Assembly: GCA_016721765.1 (NCBI GenBank)
Contig: JADKHO010000001.1
Coordinates: 62,001-126,000 of the forward strand
Origin: Bacteroidota bacterium
GTDB taxonomy: Bacteria > Bacteroidota > Bacteroidia > UBA4408
DNA: 64,000 nucleotides
Reading direction: 5' to 3'
Shown here: positions 27,454 to 37,048 of the stretch, piece by piece
Layout: every line of letters starts with the position of its first letter
Position numbering within the stretch: the stretch's first letter is position 1
The notes under the pieces: generated by a model
What the model saw: only the letters and a program-made list of their open reading frames with translations
Database searches by the model: none
Told to the model about the DNA's origin: nothing
Made by a program: the position numbers and the translations under genes

Positions 27454-27888
27454 TTAAAATTGAAATAAGGATTCCTTTTTGAGTTTGCAATCCACCAAAA
27501 TAACATCCATAGACATTCCTTTGCAGATTCCGCTAACCACAATTTCTTGATCGGTTTGGATTTGCTTTACAAGTTCCTTTTCTGATTTAGACAGTTTGCA
27601 ATTCACTGTAAACTGAGGGTTTCCGGCATCTAGTTTTACGGATATTGCTCCATCCCCATTTTGTAGCACTTCTTTCACATTTCCGCTTACTTCAATAACC
27701 TGATTAAGGTATTTTGCATTGGCTGTCATCTCTACCAACTGAAACTCTTTAAACAACTTAGCTGCACTAATTTTGTATTCTCTATTTTGGCTATGGTTTA
27801 CCGTTTTTTTGTGCCGCAATTTATATCCGGCAAAAGTGAGTACAAGGCTTATAATAATTACAGGAAGAATGACCACCGCTTTTTTCAT
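27454..27888 (-). CDS. Membrane-anchored OB-fold (tRNA_anti-like) protein
   Basis: 144 aa. One N-terminal membrane anchor (residues 4-22), a basic stretch, then a domain with the tRNA_anti-like OB-fold pattern common in Bacteroidota exported proteins: AAKLFKEFQLVEMTANAKYLNQVIEVSGNV, then VKLDAG, VNCKLS and QEIVVSGICKG. In this family the fold is not known to bind RNA and the role is unknown. It is a single gene with its own terminator. Confidence 0.72.
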   Translation of the reverse strand: MKKAVVILPVIIISLVLTFAGYKLRHKKTVNHSQNREYKISAAKLFKEFQLVEMTANAKYLNQVIEVSGNVKEVLQNGDGAISVKLDAGNPQFTVNCKLSKSEKELVKQIQTDQEIVVSGICKGMSMDVILVDCKLKKESLFQF

Positions 27889-28188
27889 ATTTTTTCAATT
27901 AATGAACGTATTTGAAAAATTGTCATTTTCAATCTTTCAAGTAAATTTACGTTAGTTGCACCGGAATGAATTATGATTCTTGCTAAACAGGAAGAATGAG
28001 AAATTGAACAAGCTTATTTACATCCTTCAAGCGAAAGCTAGAAAGAGATAACAATCCTTAAGGGCCGACTTTTTAGTTCCTCCACAAAACAAAAGCGAAG
28101 ACATAAAAGAAAGGAAGAGAAGCTTTGTGAAGCTAAAAACTCTGCTAAATTTGTGCGCCCGAATGGAATTAAAAAAGCCTTTGCTCTT
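27889..28188. other. 300-bp intergenic region with a promoter at its right end
   Basis: I see no gene and no tRNA-like fold here. The only supported element is the promoter at 28124-28153. Confidence 0.5.
28124..28153 (+). promoter_or_regulatory. Near-ideal Bacteroidota promoter for the LutA-like gene
   Basis: TTTG at 28124-28127, an 18-bp spacer, then TAAATTTG at 28146-28153, an exact match to TTTG-N17-19-TAnnTTTG. Transcription would start near 28160, which excludes the GTG at 28153 and supports the ATG at 28189 as the start. Confidence 0.65.
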
Positions 28189-28911
28189 ATGATTGTAGAT
28201 TTATTTATACCCTGTTATATCGATCAGTTTTATCCCGACACTGCACTTAACATGATTAAAGTGCTTGAAAAAGTGGGTTGTGCCGTAAATTACAATCCGG
28301 AGCAAACTTGTTGTGGGCAACCATCTTTTAACTTGGGATTTTGGGATGAAGCAAAAGAAGTAGGAGATAAATTTATACGTGAATTTCAAAACGACCGCTA
28401 TATAGTTTGCCCTTCAACTTCATGTGTTGGATTTGTTAAGAACCAATATAACGACATGTTTCACAATTCGGTATTGCACAATGAATTTAAACAAATACAA
28501 AAGAATATGTTTGAATTCAGTGATTTTTTAGTGAATGTCTTAAAAATCACCAACCTTGGTGCAACCCTTAACGGAGTGGGCACCTACCATGATTCCTGCA
28601 CAGCCTTGCGGAATTATGGAATTAAAAAAGAACCCCGCGTATTATTAGAAAAAGTGCGTGGACTTCGTTTAGTTGAAATGAAAACACCAGAAGCATGCTG
28701 TGGTTTTGGTGGGGGATTTTCCGTTAAAATGGAACCTTTAGCAGTGAGTATGGCAATGCAAAAAATTGAAGATGCAGAAAGTACTCAGGCTGATTTTTTA
28801 ATCTCAACCGACTCGTCTTGCTTGATGCACATAGAAAGTGTACTACGTAAAAATCAAAAGCCACTAAAAATTATGCACCTTGCTGATGTATTGGCTTCGG
28901 GATGGGATTGA
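28189..28911 (+). CDS. LutA/YkgE-like (Fe-S)-binding oxidoreductase subunit
   Basis: About 240 aa from ATG 28189 (MIVDLFIPCYIDQF); the upstream in-frame GTG at 28153 coincides with the promoter. It carries two cysteine-rich CCG domains, with TCCGQPSFN near residue 42 and ACCGFGGGF near residue 180, plus C..SC motifs (PSTSC, HDSCTA). Such proteins bind iron-sulfur clusters, and LutA with LutB and LutC oxidises L-lactate to pyruvate. No lutB or lutC lies beside it, so lactate oxidation is plausible but not shown; other CCG-domain redox partners are possible. Confidence 0.85.
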   Translation: MIVDLFIPCYIDQFYPDTALNMIKVLEKVGCAVNYNPEQTCCGQPSFNLGFWDEAKEVGDKFIREFQNDRYIVCPSTSCVGFVKNQYNDMFHNSVLHNEFKQIQKNMFEFSDFLVNVLKITNLGATLNGVGTYHDSCTALRNYGIKKEPRVLLEKVRGLRLVEMKTPEACCGFGGGFSVKMEPLAVSMAMQKIEDAESTQADFLISTDSSCLMHIESVLRKNQKPLKIMHLADVLASGWD

Positions 28912-28939
28912 GGTGATTGATAATAAGAATTCAAAAAAC

Positions 28940-29068
28940 CTATACAGCTTTTTTGTGGGCAGCATTTTGAATACTACCATAGGCAGGGCAACGTTCGTGT
29001 GTTTTGCAAGATGAAAAAATGCAGGTTCCAATTGCTAACACAAGTAAGGCGAGAATTATCTTTTTCAT
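28940..29068 (-). CDS. Small (42 aa) lipoprotein
   Basis: Translation from ATG at 29068 gives MKKIILALLVLAIGTCIF, then SSCKTHERCPAYGSIQN and AAHKKAV. This is a complete lipoprotein signal with lipobox FSSC (Cys21) followed by a 22-residue mature peptide with a second Cys. Tiny lipoproteins with a CPAY motif after the lipobox recur in Bacteroidota; function unknown. It fills most of the 270-bp gap between the LutA-like gene and ung. Confidence 0.6.
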   Translation of the reverse strand: MKKIILALLVLAIGTCIFSSCKTHERCPAYGSIQNAAHKKAV

Positions 29069-29181
29069 CCGGAAAAAATAAATTGTGACTATTGTCTGTC
29101 TTTTTAAAAATAAGTAGCGACAAATATAAATAATTTATCTTACCAAAAAAAGCAATAATTTTTTAGGCAAAAGAAAGACTT

Positions 29182-29856
29182 ATGGCAACAACAATTGAAG
29201 AGAGTTGGAAAAAATATTTAAAGGCGGAATTTGAAGCACATTATTTTGCGCAACTAAAGGACTTTTTATTAGATGAAAAAAGCAAATACCGCATTTTTCC
29301 TCCCGGCTCAAAAATTTTTAATGCGTTCAACAGTACACCATTCAATAATATAAAAGTGGTTATCATTGGGCAAGATCCCTACCATGGAGCTGGGCAGGCC
29401 AATGGACTCTGTTTTTCGGTTTCGGATGGGATAAAGCATCCACCTAGTTTGCAAAATATATTTAAAGAATTGAATCAAGATTTAAATCTTCCAATACCGC
29501 TTTCAGGAAATTTGGAACCTTGGGCGAAACAAGGTGTGCTATTGCTTAATAGCACCTTAACTGTGCGAGAGAGCATGGCCGCATCCCATCAAGGGAAAGG
29601 ATGGGAACAATTTACAGATGCTGTAATTCGAGCTATTTCGGAGTATAAAGAAGGTATTGTTTTTTTGCTCTGGGGAAAATTTGCACAATCAAAAATTCCA
29701 TTAATTGACACGCACAAACATTTTATTTTGCAAGCAGCGCATCCCTCACCCTTTTCTGCATACAATGGTTTCTTCGGGTGCAAACATTTTTCAAAAACTA
29801 ACTATATCCTTGCGGAAAATGGCGGCACACCCATAGATTGGAGAATTGATTCTTGA
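29182..29856 (+). CDS. ung: Uracil-DNA glycosylase (family 1)
   Basis: 224 aa. The water-activating loop is GQDPYHG (63-69, Asp65), the uracil pocket includes GLCFSV and LLLNSTLTV, and the DNA-intercalation loop AAHPSP (185-190) holds His187. It removes uracil from DNA in base excision repair. All catalytic residues are present and the length is standard. Confidence 0.97.
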   Translation: MATTIEESWKKYLKAEFEAHYFAQLKDFLLDEKSKYRIFPPGSKIFNAFNSTPFNNIKVVIIGQDPYHGAGQANGLCFSVSDGIKHPPSLQNIFKELNQDLNLPIPLSGNLEPWAKQGVLLLNSTLTVRESMAASHQGKGWEQFTDAVIRAISEYKEGIVFLLWGKFAQSKIPLIDTHKHFILQAAHPSPFSAYNGFFGCKHFSKTNYILAENGGTPIDWRIDS

Positions 29857-29948
29857 TTAATCGCGCAAATCCTTCTTCAACAAAATAAATTTCTTATTTT
29901 AGCAGTCAGAAAAATTTTAAACCCTTAAATAACTAATCTTAAATTAAA

Positions 29949-31844
29949 ATGAAAAAAATCTTACTTACACTTGCTGCTATAACCTCCTTATGGACAGCAT
30001 CACAAGCTCAAACTTCGGGCGGGCCAGATTTGTACGGCTATGTTTGGCGCGATAATAACGACCCAAATGGTCCCACTTATAACTGGATTGATATTACCAC
30101 TTTAGGCGATGCATCGCAAGTTAGCGGTTTAGATGATGATAACTTTGTAGGCCCTTTTAGCATAGGCTTTCCGATGCATTATTATTGGTATGATGTTACC
30201 AATTTTTGGATTGGAAGTAATGGGTATGTCGGATTTAATGCCGGATTGTTAGCATCAGGCGCACAAGGTTTTACAACTATTCCAAGTACTGCATTGCCAC
30301 AAAATTATGTTGCTCCTTTTTTGGCTGACTTAAGTCTGGTTCCCTATTCAGGAGCTAACCCGGCTCAAGTTTGGAGATGGACAAGTGCAGATAACGACAC
30401 ATTAATTGTATCTTGGATTAATACTCCATTTTGGGCAAATAATAACTTTTCTACAACCGGTACTCCTGATATAGACGGATCGAATACTTTTCAGGTTATT
30501 TTCTCAGCTCTTGATAGTTCCATTACATTCCAATATCAAAGTCAGATTGGAGCAAGTGCAGCAACTGCTAACTATTTTACTGCAGGAATTGAAAATAATT
30601 CAGGTAGCGATGGATTGCAACATGTTCATGATGTTTATCCAACTGCTAATACAGCCGTTAAGTTTTATTATCCTGCTTCTTCCACTTTCCAAGTAAATGA
30701 TGCTTCGACGCTATACGTTGGTAATGCTGAATCAGCCGGTTTGTTTTTGGCAAAAGATACTGCAACTGCAAATGCATTTCCTTTGACAGCAGAAGTTAAA
30801 AATACCGGTAATACGTCATTGGCTTCATTTAATGTGGGCGCAAATATTAAAAATCAATCCAATGTAAATCAACCTTTAGTTGGGGGTGGTAATACTGCAA
30901 CTTACGCAACAGGAGCTTTAACAATGGGACAAACAGAAGCAGTAACTTTTCCAAAAACATGGAAACATGCTACCGTTGGAGCTTTTTCGTTTAACGTTTC
31001 TACTCAATTATCAGGAGATGCAACGCCTACTAACAATCAAAAAACATGTGAGATTCGTGTAGTTGATACTTCCACCACCAGCACGCGTTTAGCATTCGAC
31101 AATGGAGTTGCAGCCGGAAATGGTATCGCTTGGTCGGGAGGAAGTGCCGGTATTGGTGTTGAATTTCCATTGCCTTATTCTCCGGTACTTTTGAATGCTG
31201 TACATGTTTTTATTGCGGCAAATGCGACAGTGCCGGTAGGTTTTTACATTAAGATTTATGACAATGGCGGACTTAACGGTGCACCGGGAGCATTATTGGA
31301 TTCTATATTTGTTGATCCATCTTTAATTACTGTTGGAGTATACAATGATGTGGTGTTGCCTTCACCACTTACTATTACATCAAGCAGCATTTATGTAGGT
31401 TGGTTAATGGGTGGCGAAGGTGTTGCGATTGGTCAAAACACTGTTGCTCCTTTTAGCAATAGAATGTATGAGATTTTTGGTCAAAATTGGTCACCATACA
31501 GAGACAAAGAAATCGAAGATTTGATGTTGAACATCACTATTGCAAACCCACTATCTGTTGGGGTAAAAGCAAATTCAGCAGCCGCTAACGAATTGGGTAA
31601 TTTTTATCCAAATCCAAGTGGAAATAACGTTTCCATCCGTTTAACTTCAGATAAAAACAACCAACGTATCGATTATAAAATTTACGATATGAAGGGTCAA
31701 CTGGTTGCGGCTTCTAAGTTTTTCTCCATACAAGGTGAACAAAAAGTTGAACTTCCTGTGAGTCAATTAAGCAACGGTATTTATACCTGTGTGTTTAACA
31801 TGAACGGTAAAACAATTAACCGTCAATTTAATATTGTTAAATAA
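29949..31844 (+). CDS. Exported T9SS type A sorting-domain protein
   Basis: 631 aa, intact. A signal peptide (first ~20 residues, ending SQAQ) is followed by a beta-rich region (DLYGYVWRDN, FSIGFPMHYYWYD, ...) resembling domains of secreted Bacteroidota surface proteins, an inter-domain beta segment (~265-375), a segment resembling carbohydrate-binding or jelly-roll folds (~375-535), and a type A C-terminal sorting domain from about residue 550 (NFYPNPSGNNVSIRL) to the end. No catalytic domain is recognisable. It is followed by a strong terminator, so it is a single transcription unit. Confidence 0.82.
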   Translation: MKKILLTLAAITSLWTASQAQTSGGPDLYGYVWRDNNDPNGPTYNWIDITTLGDASQVSGLDDDNFVGPFSIGFPMHYYWYDVTNFWIGSNGYVGFNAGLLASGAQGFTTIPSTALPQNYVAPFLADLSLVPYSGANPAQVWRWTSADNDTLIVSWINTPFWANNNFSTTGTPDIDGSNTFQVIFSALDSSITFQYQSQIGASAATANYFTAGIENNSGSDGLQHVHDVYPTANTAVKFYYPASSTFQVNDASTLYVGNAESAGLFLAKDTATANAFPLTAEVKNTGNTSLASFNVGANIKNQSNVNQPLVGGGNTATYATGALTMGQTEAVTFPKTWKHATVGAFSFNVSTQLSGDATPTNNQKTCEIRVVDTSTTSTRLAFDNGVAAGNGIAWSGGSAGIGVEFPLPYSPVLLNAVHVFIAANATVPVGFYIKIYDNGGLNGAPGALLDSIFVDPSLITVGVYNDVVLPSPLTITSSSIYVGWLMGGEGVAIGQNTVAPFSNRMYEIFGQNWSPYRDKEIEDLMLNITIANPLSVGVKANSAAANELGNFYPNPSGNNVSIRLTSDKNNQRIDYKIYDMKGQLVAASKFFSIQGEQKVELPVSQLSNGIYTCVFNMNGKTINRQFNIVK

Positions 31845-31860
31845 GTAATATTACTTTAAA

Positions 31861-31900
31861 AAAAGAGGCTGTGTCTTAACGGATACAGCCTCTTTTATTT
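31861..31900 (+). terminator. Terminator after T9SS gene
   Basis: AAAAGAGGCTGT (31861-31872) pairs with ACAGCCTCTTTT (31885-31896), a 12-bp stem followed by T-rich sequence. Confidence 0.85.
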
Positions 31901-31935
31901 TATAAACTTTTGAGGTATTTTTATGTTAATCTAGA

Positions 31936-32847
31936 ATGAAAACAGTACTTATCACCGGAGGGAGTGGATTGGTGGGGATGCGCTTAACTGCGTTGCTGCT
32001 TGAAAAAGGATATAGGGTAGCCCATTTAAGCAGATCTGCAAAAGCAATTCCTGGGATTCAAAATTATTGCTGGGACATTGAAAAACAAAAAGTGGATTCA
32101 GAAGCTATTGAAAAAGCTGACTATATTGTTCATTTGGCAGGTGAATCGATAGTAGCAAAAAAATGGAGAGCATCCCGAAAAGCGGCTATTGTAAGCAGTC
32201 GTGTAAAAAGTTTGGAATTACTTAAAAAAGCGATTTCAATGGCGCATCACAAACCGGAAGCTCTCATTTCGGCATCGGCAATTGGGTATTACGGCTTTAG
32301 CACTGCTGAAAAAATATTTACAGAACGCGATGCACCAGGGATTGATTTTGCAGCAACAACTTGTGTGGCTTGGGAAAATGCAGCGCTAGCATTTGAGCAA
32401 AAAATGAGAACTGTGCGCATTCGATTGGGAATTGTTTTAGCAGCTTCGGGAGGGGCATTACCACAGATGTCTTTTCCCATTAAACTAGGCGTAGGCTCAG
32501 CAATTGGTAGTGGAAAACAATATGTGCCTTGGATTCACATTGATGATGTGTGCAACATTTTTATAAAAGCAATTGAGGATTCACAATTGAATGGAGTTTA
32601 CAATGCTGTAGCGCCCCTTCAATCAGTAACACAAGAACTCCTTACTGAAACAATTGCCGGAGTTTTGCATCGCCCCTTATTTTTACCCAATTTACCAAAG
32701 TTTTTAATGAAAATTATTTTAGGTGATAGAGCATATTTAGTATTAAACGGCAATAGAGTATCGGCCGAAAGGATAGAACAAACCGGATTTCATTTTGCAT
32801 TTACAGATTTAAAAACTGCTATAAAAAATATTTATGAACGCATGTAA
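31936..32847 (+). CDS. TIGR01777 family NAD(P)-dependent epimerase-like protein (YfcH)
   Basis: 303 aa. The Rossmann motif TGGSGLVG lies at residues 7-14, HLAGESI and SASAIGYYG follow, and the C-terminal part is the DUF1731 region (GVLHRPLFLPNLPKFLMKIILGDRA). These extended short-chain dehydrogenase relatives (YfcH in E. coli) have no settled substrate. The active-site YxxxK of true epimerases is not evident, as is usual for the family. Confidence 0.88.
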   Translation: MKTVLITGGSGLVGMRLTALLLEKGYRVAHLSRSAKAIPGIQNYCWDIEKQKVDSEAIEKADYIVHLAGESIVAKKWRASRKAAIVSSRVKSLELLKKAISMAHHKPEALISASAIGYYGFSTAEKIFTERDAPGIDFAATTCVAWENAALAFEQKMRTVRIRLGIVLAASGGALPQMSFPIKLGVGSAIGSGKQYVPWIHIDDVCNIFIKAIEDSQLNGVYNAVAPLQSVTQELLTETIAGVLHRPLFLPNLPKFLMKIILGDRAYLVLNGNRVSAERIEQTGFHFAFTDLKTAIKNIYERM

Positions 32848-32960
32848 GTGGAATGCCAGCTGGATTCGAAGAATTAAGTACCTTAATAATAACATAAAAG
32901 TTAGGAATTTAAATACAGGTAATGTTTTAACAGAGTTCATTTATCTCCGTTGATTATTCG

Positions 32961-32968
32961 TAATTTTG
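32961..32968 (+). promoter_or_regulatory. Probable -7 box (TAATTTTG) for ispG
   Basis: An exact TAnnTTTG match 22 bp before the ATG at 32990. It overlaps the alternative TTG start at 32966, which supports the downstream ATG as the real start. Confidence 0.4.
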
Positions 32969-32989
32969 CCGGTGAATTTTTACATTAAA

Positions 32990-34966
32990 ATGGAAAAAAC
33001 ACACCAAGAAACAGCTTTGTATTGCACTAGTTTAACTGAATATTCGCGCTACAAAAGCCGCGTTGTTCAAATTGGAAATCTTGCGCTTGGAGGGAATCAT
33101 CCCATCCGTATACAAAGCATGACCACCACCGACACCTTAAACACACTTGCAACCGTAGAACAGAGCATTCGCATGATTGAGAGCGGCTGTGAAATGGTGC
33201 GTATTACAGCGCCCAGCATAAAAGAGGCTCAAAATTTAGCTGAAATAAAAAAAGAATTAAATAAGCGTGGGTATTCTGTTCCGCTCATTGCCGACATTCA
33301 TTTTACACCGAATGCTGCGGAGTTAGCAGCGCGAATAGTGGAAAAGGTAAGGGTAAATCCGGGTAATTATGCCGATAAAAAAAAGTTTGAAACACTTGAA
33401 TATACCGACGATACTTACGTTTCGGAGTTAGAAAGAATTCGAGAACGCTTTACACCACTGGTAAAAATTTGCAAGGAATATGGAACTGCAATGCGCATTG
33501 GCACCAATCATGGCTCGTTGAGCGATCGTATCATGAGCCGTTATGGCGATTCACCTTTGGGGATGGTGGAATCGGCACTTGAATTTTTGCGCATTTGTGA
33601 GGAGCTCAATTATTACAATATTGTGTTGAGCATGAAAGCAAGTAATCCAAAAGTAATGGTGCAGGCTTATCGATTGCTCATACAAAAAATGCAAGAAGAA
33701 AACATGAATTATCCTTTGCATTTGGGTGTAACCGAAGCAGGTGAAGGAGAAGATGGAAGAATAAAATCTGCTGTAGGTATTGGCACTTTATTAGAAGATG
33801 GAATTGGAGATACTGTGCGTGTTTCGTTAACCGAAGACCCTGAATTTGAAGCTCCGGTTGCATTGGCATTGGTTAAGCGCTATTCGACACGTGAGGGACA
33901 TGAACCGATTAAAGCCATCGCTACAGCACAAATACCTTACTCACCTTATGATTTCGAAAAACGAAAAAGCGAGGAAGTGCAAACTATCGGTGGACACAAC
34001 GTACCTCGTGTAATTGCTGATTTTAGTGACGAACAAGAAATAAACGCAGCAAATTTGTTTTCGGTTGGATATGCTTATTCAATCCCGCTTGATAAATGGA
34101 ATTTGAGTGATCAAGCCTGCGACTTTATTTATGTGGGTGATAAAAAAATAAACTTTGAACTTCCCGGAACGCTTGGTATTATAAATAATTATGAAACTTG
34201 GAAAAATCTGATTAATCCCATAAGGAATTATCCTTTATTTCATTTATCCGCATTTTTAAATGCGCCAATTCATTCAACTGAATTAAATTTTGTGCTTGTA
34301 TGTGCAGCGGATCTGCTAGATGCTAAACCAGATTTTTTCAGCATCTTAAAAGCATTTAAAAAAAACCTTGTTTTGGTATTTGAAACTGCCAATGTGCATG
34401 GAATGGCCGAACAGCGGAGAATGTTTATGGAGATGCAACTTAAGCAATCAGGTATTCCTGTAATTGTGAAACGAAATTACAAAGACCTAAATGAAACTGA
34501 TTTGCAATTGCATGCAGCTACGGATATTGGTGCATTGCTGTTGGATGGATTTGGCGACGGAGTATGGATAGCTGCAAAAAATTGCGGAAGCAGAAGCAAT
34601 GTAAATCGTACCGCTTTTGGATTATTGCAAGCTACGCGAACGCGCATTTCAAAAACCGAATACATCTCTTGTCCTTCTTGTGGGCGCACCTTATTTGATT
34701 TACAAGAAACTACCTCCAAAATTCGACATAGAACGGATCATTTAAAAGGAGTTAAAATTGGCATCATGGGTTGTATTGTTAATGGCCCAGGAGAAATGGC
34801 GGATGCCGACTATGGCTATGTTGGTGTAGGGGTTGGAAAAATTACCTTATACAAAGGTAAAGAAGTGGTAAAAAGAAGCATTAACAGCGATTTAGCGGTT
34901 GATGCTCTGATTGAGCTCATTAAGGAAAATGGTGATTGGGTGGAAAAGGAGCTCATAGATGTGTGA
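32990..34966 (+). CDS. ispG: 4-hydroxy-3-methylbut-2-enyl diphosphate synthase, large type
   Basis: About 658 aa from ATG 32990. The N-terminal TIM barrel begins SRVVQIGNLALGGNHPIRIQSMTTTDT. The C-terminal iron-sulfur domain has SCPSCGRTLFDL and, 30-odd residues on, MGCIVNGPGEMADADYGYVG, providing the three Cys and one Glu that hold the 4Fe-4S cluster. The ~260-residue region between them is the extra domain found in the large IspG of Bacteroidota, Chlamydiae and plants, absent from the ~370-aa E. coli type. It catalyses the penultimate step of the MEP isoprenoid pathway. Confidence 0.95.
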   Translation: MEKTHQETALYCTSLTEYSRYKSRVVQIGNLALGGNHPIRIQSMTTTDTLNTLATVEQSIRMIESGCEMVRITAPSIKEAQNLAEIKKELNKRGYSVPLIADIHFTPNAAELAARIVEKVRVNPGNYADKKKFETLEYTDDTYVSELERIRERFTPLVKICKEYGTAMRIGTNHGSLSDRIMSRYGDSPLGMVESALEFLRICEELNYYNIVLSMKASNPKVMVQAYRLLIQKMQEENMNYPLHLGVTEAGEGEDGRIKSAVGIGTLLEDGIGDTVRVSLTEDPEFEAPVALALVKRYSTREGHEPIKAIATAQIPYSPYDFEKRKSEEVQTIGGHNVPRVIADFSDEQEINAANLFSVGYAYSIPLDKWNLSDQACDFIYVGDKKINFELPGTLGIINNYETWKNLINPIRNYPLFHLSAFLNAPIHSTELNFVLVCAADLLDAKPDFFSILKAFKKNLVLVFETANVHGMAEQRRMFMEMQLKQSGIPVIVKRNYKDLNETDLQLHAATDIGALLLDGFGDGVWIAAKNCGSRSNVNRTAFGLLQATRTRISKTEYISCPSCGRTLFDLQETTSKIRHRTDHLKGVKIGIMGCIVNGPGEMADADYGYVGVGVGKITLYKGKEVVKRSINSDLAVDALIELIKENGDWVEKELIDV

Positions 34967-35061
34967 AAATCATCTACTAAGCGAAAAATAAGTCAAAAAA
35001 TTCCAAAATAGTATAAATTCGCATTTCAAAATTTTATTAACCCAAATATTCAATTCATTTT

Positions 35062-36981
35062 ATGAAGAAAATCTCTACACTTTTGTGCCTGCTTAGCTTG
35101 TACTCAACAAGTTTACTTCAAGCGCAATCACAACGATTGGTGCTTATTGAAGAATTTACAAATGCAAGTTGTGGTCCTTGCGCATCGCAAAATCCAACTT
35201 TTAATACCTTGATTGGTGCGAACACTGTGAAGGTTGTTTCAATTAAATATCAAACTAATTTTCCGGGATATGATCCAATGAACGTACAAACTGCGGCAGA
35301 GGTTCTAACGCGTCAGAATTATTACTATAATTTAAATGGGGTGCCATATGGAGTAATTGATGGTGATACGGCATCTACACCATTAAATGGATATTATGTT
35401 GGAGCTCCGCACAACATTACACAAACTACTGTAAATACAAAGTATGCGATTGCATCACCTTATGATGTAATATTAACACATAGCTTTTCCTCTGACTACG
35501 ATTCCATTTTCATTACCATGAACATTACCAATTCCATGGCTGTTAGTGGTGCGAATAAGGCAAGAATTGCTTTAGTAGAAAAGAAAATTACATTTGCCAC
35601 CGCACCCGGAACCAATGGTGAAAAAGATTTTCATTTTGTAATGCGAAAAATGTATCCTACCGCATCTGGAACACTTGTAACGGCAAATGCTTTAGGTCAA
35701 ACACAAACTATTACCATTGCTGCTGCAATTCCTTCTTACATGTATGATTTTAACCAATTGGCGGTAGTTGGATTTATTCAAGATGATATTTCTCAAAACA
35801 TTCGTCAAGCCGCATTTAGTGATGTGCAACCACTTGCTGACATGGTTGGAATAAAATCAATTTCCGGTTTACAAACCGTGCAATGCGATAGCAGTTATAC
35901 ACCAGTTATCACACTTAAAAACTTAGGAACTACACAATTAACCAGCTGTAGCATTGATTATAAGTTTGATGCAAATCCATTTACTTCCATTCCGGTAAGT
36001 TGTAATATAGCACCGGGTTTAACACAAGTTATTTCATTGGCGCCTATCAGCACAACAAGCGGAGCGCACGACTTAGTAATAAAAGCAACTGATCCCAATA
36101 ACATCAACTACAAATCGTCCTACTTATTTAATACCGTTTCCAAAAAATCAATTGTTATTTCTAATTTTAATGCAATACCCAAAGTTGAAGGCTTTGAGGG
36201 AGCAGCATTTCCTGGTGCTGAGTGGTATATTGATAATCCGGATAACGGACCAACGTGGACAAGAAAAGCAGGTGTTGGAGGAATGGGAGGAAGCAGTGCA
36301 TGTGCCAAAATGGATATTTTTTCTTCCGCAAACGTAAATGGTCAAATTGATGATTTTTATGCTCCAGCATTAGATTTAACAAATGCTGTTTCGCCGGTAA
36401 ATTTAGATTTTAATGTCGCTGCTGCACAAAAAACAGCCACATCAGCGCAAAAATTAGAAGTGCGCTTATCTTATAATTGTGGACTTAGTTGGACTCCTTT
36501 ATACTCAAAAACAGGTGCAACACTTGCCACAGCACCCATAAATGCAAATGCATTTACACCTACAGCAAGTCAGTGGCGTACAGAGAGCATCGATTTAGAC
36601 CCTTATATTGGTCAAGCCAATGTAATTGTTGCATTCCGTGCTACTAAAAATGGCGGAAACAATATTTATATTGATGATGTGAACTTTTATGATGGAACTT
36701 TAAAAGTGAAGAATGTTTCAAAATCCAACGCTGTATTTAATGTGTATCAAATTTCTGAAAACTACTTAAACATAAAATTAAATTTAGATCAAGCGGAAGA
36801 AATAAGATTTGAAGTATTTGACATACTAGGTAAAAGAGTTTACAGCGAGAACAAAGGAAAACTTCCAGCAGGAAATCAAAGTTTTGCATACAATGTTAAC
36901 AGCTTATCGGCCGGCATTTATGTGGTTAAATTAACTGCAGGATCAAAAGTATTTAATCAAAAAGTAAATCTTACAAAATAA
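35062..36981 (+). CDS. Omp28-like thioredoxin-fold protein with T9SS sorting domain
   Basis: 639 aa. After a signal peptide (ends LLQAQ) comes a thioredoxin-like Omp28-type domain: LVLIEEFTNASCGPCASQNP with CGPC at 37-40, and NGVPYGVIDGD with a cis-Pro-like position. Two beta domains follow, the second a MAM/jelly-roll-like module ending NNIYIDDVNFYDG, then a type A sorting domain from ~560 to the end. It begins a run of four plus-strand exported genes, three of which carry CxxC motifs. Redox activity is inferred from the motif; substrates are unknown. Confidence 0.8.
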   Translation: MKKISTLLCLLSLYSTSLLQAQSQRLVLIEEFTNASCGPCASQNPTFNTLIGANTVKVVSIKYQTNFPGYDPMNVQTAAEVLTRQNYYYNLNGVPYGVIDGDTASTPLNGYYVGAPHNITQTTVNTKYAIASPYDVILTHSFSSDYDSIFITMNITNSMAVSGANKARIALVEKKITFATAPGTNGEKDFHFVMRKMYPTASGTLVTANALGQTQTITIAAAIPSYMYDFNQLAVVGFIQDDISQNIRQAAFSDVQPLADMVGIKSISGLQTVQCDSSYTPVITLKNLGTTQLTSCSIDYKFDANPFTSIPVSCNIAPGLTQVISLAPISTTSGAHDLVIKATDPNNINYKSSYLFNTVSKKSIVISNFNAIPKVEGFEGAAFPGAEWYIDNPDNGPTWTRKAGVGGMGGSSACAKMDIFSSANVNGQIDDFYAPALDLTNAVSPVNLDFNVAAAQKTATSAQKLEVRLSYNCGLSWTPLYSKTGATLATAPINANAFTPTASQWRTESIDLDPYIGQANVIVAFRATKNGGNNIYIDDVNFYDGTLKVKNVSKSNAVFNVYQISENYLNIKLNLDQAEEIRFEVFDILGKRVYSENKGKLPAGNQSFAYNVNSLSAGIYVVKLTAGSKVFNQKVNLTK

Positions 36982-36993
36982 TTTAGAACAAAA

Positions 36994-37036
36994 AATAAAT
37001 CAGTTCCGTTGAATTCGGAGCTGATTTATTTTTTTA
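36994..37036 (+). terminator. Terminator between the Omp28-like T9SS gene and tlpA-like gene
   Basis: AAATCAG-TTCCG and CGGAGCTGATTT form an imperfect stem around a 7-nt loop, followed by seven to eight T residues. Confidence 0.7.
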
Positions 37037-37048
37037 ACCCAATACAAC

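Noticed and set aside
28153..28188. GTG start for the LutA-like gene
   Set aside because: The GTG starts at the last base of the -7 box, upstream of the expected transcription start.
32966..32989. Upstream TTG start for ispG
   Set aside because: It overlaps an exact -7 promoter box; ATG 32990 is preferred.
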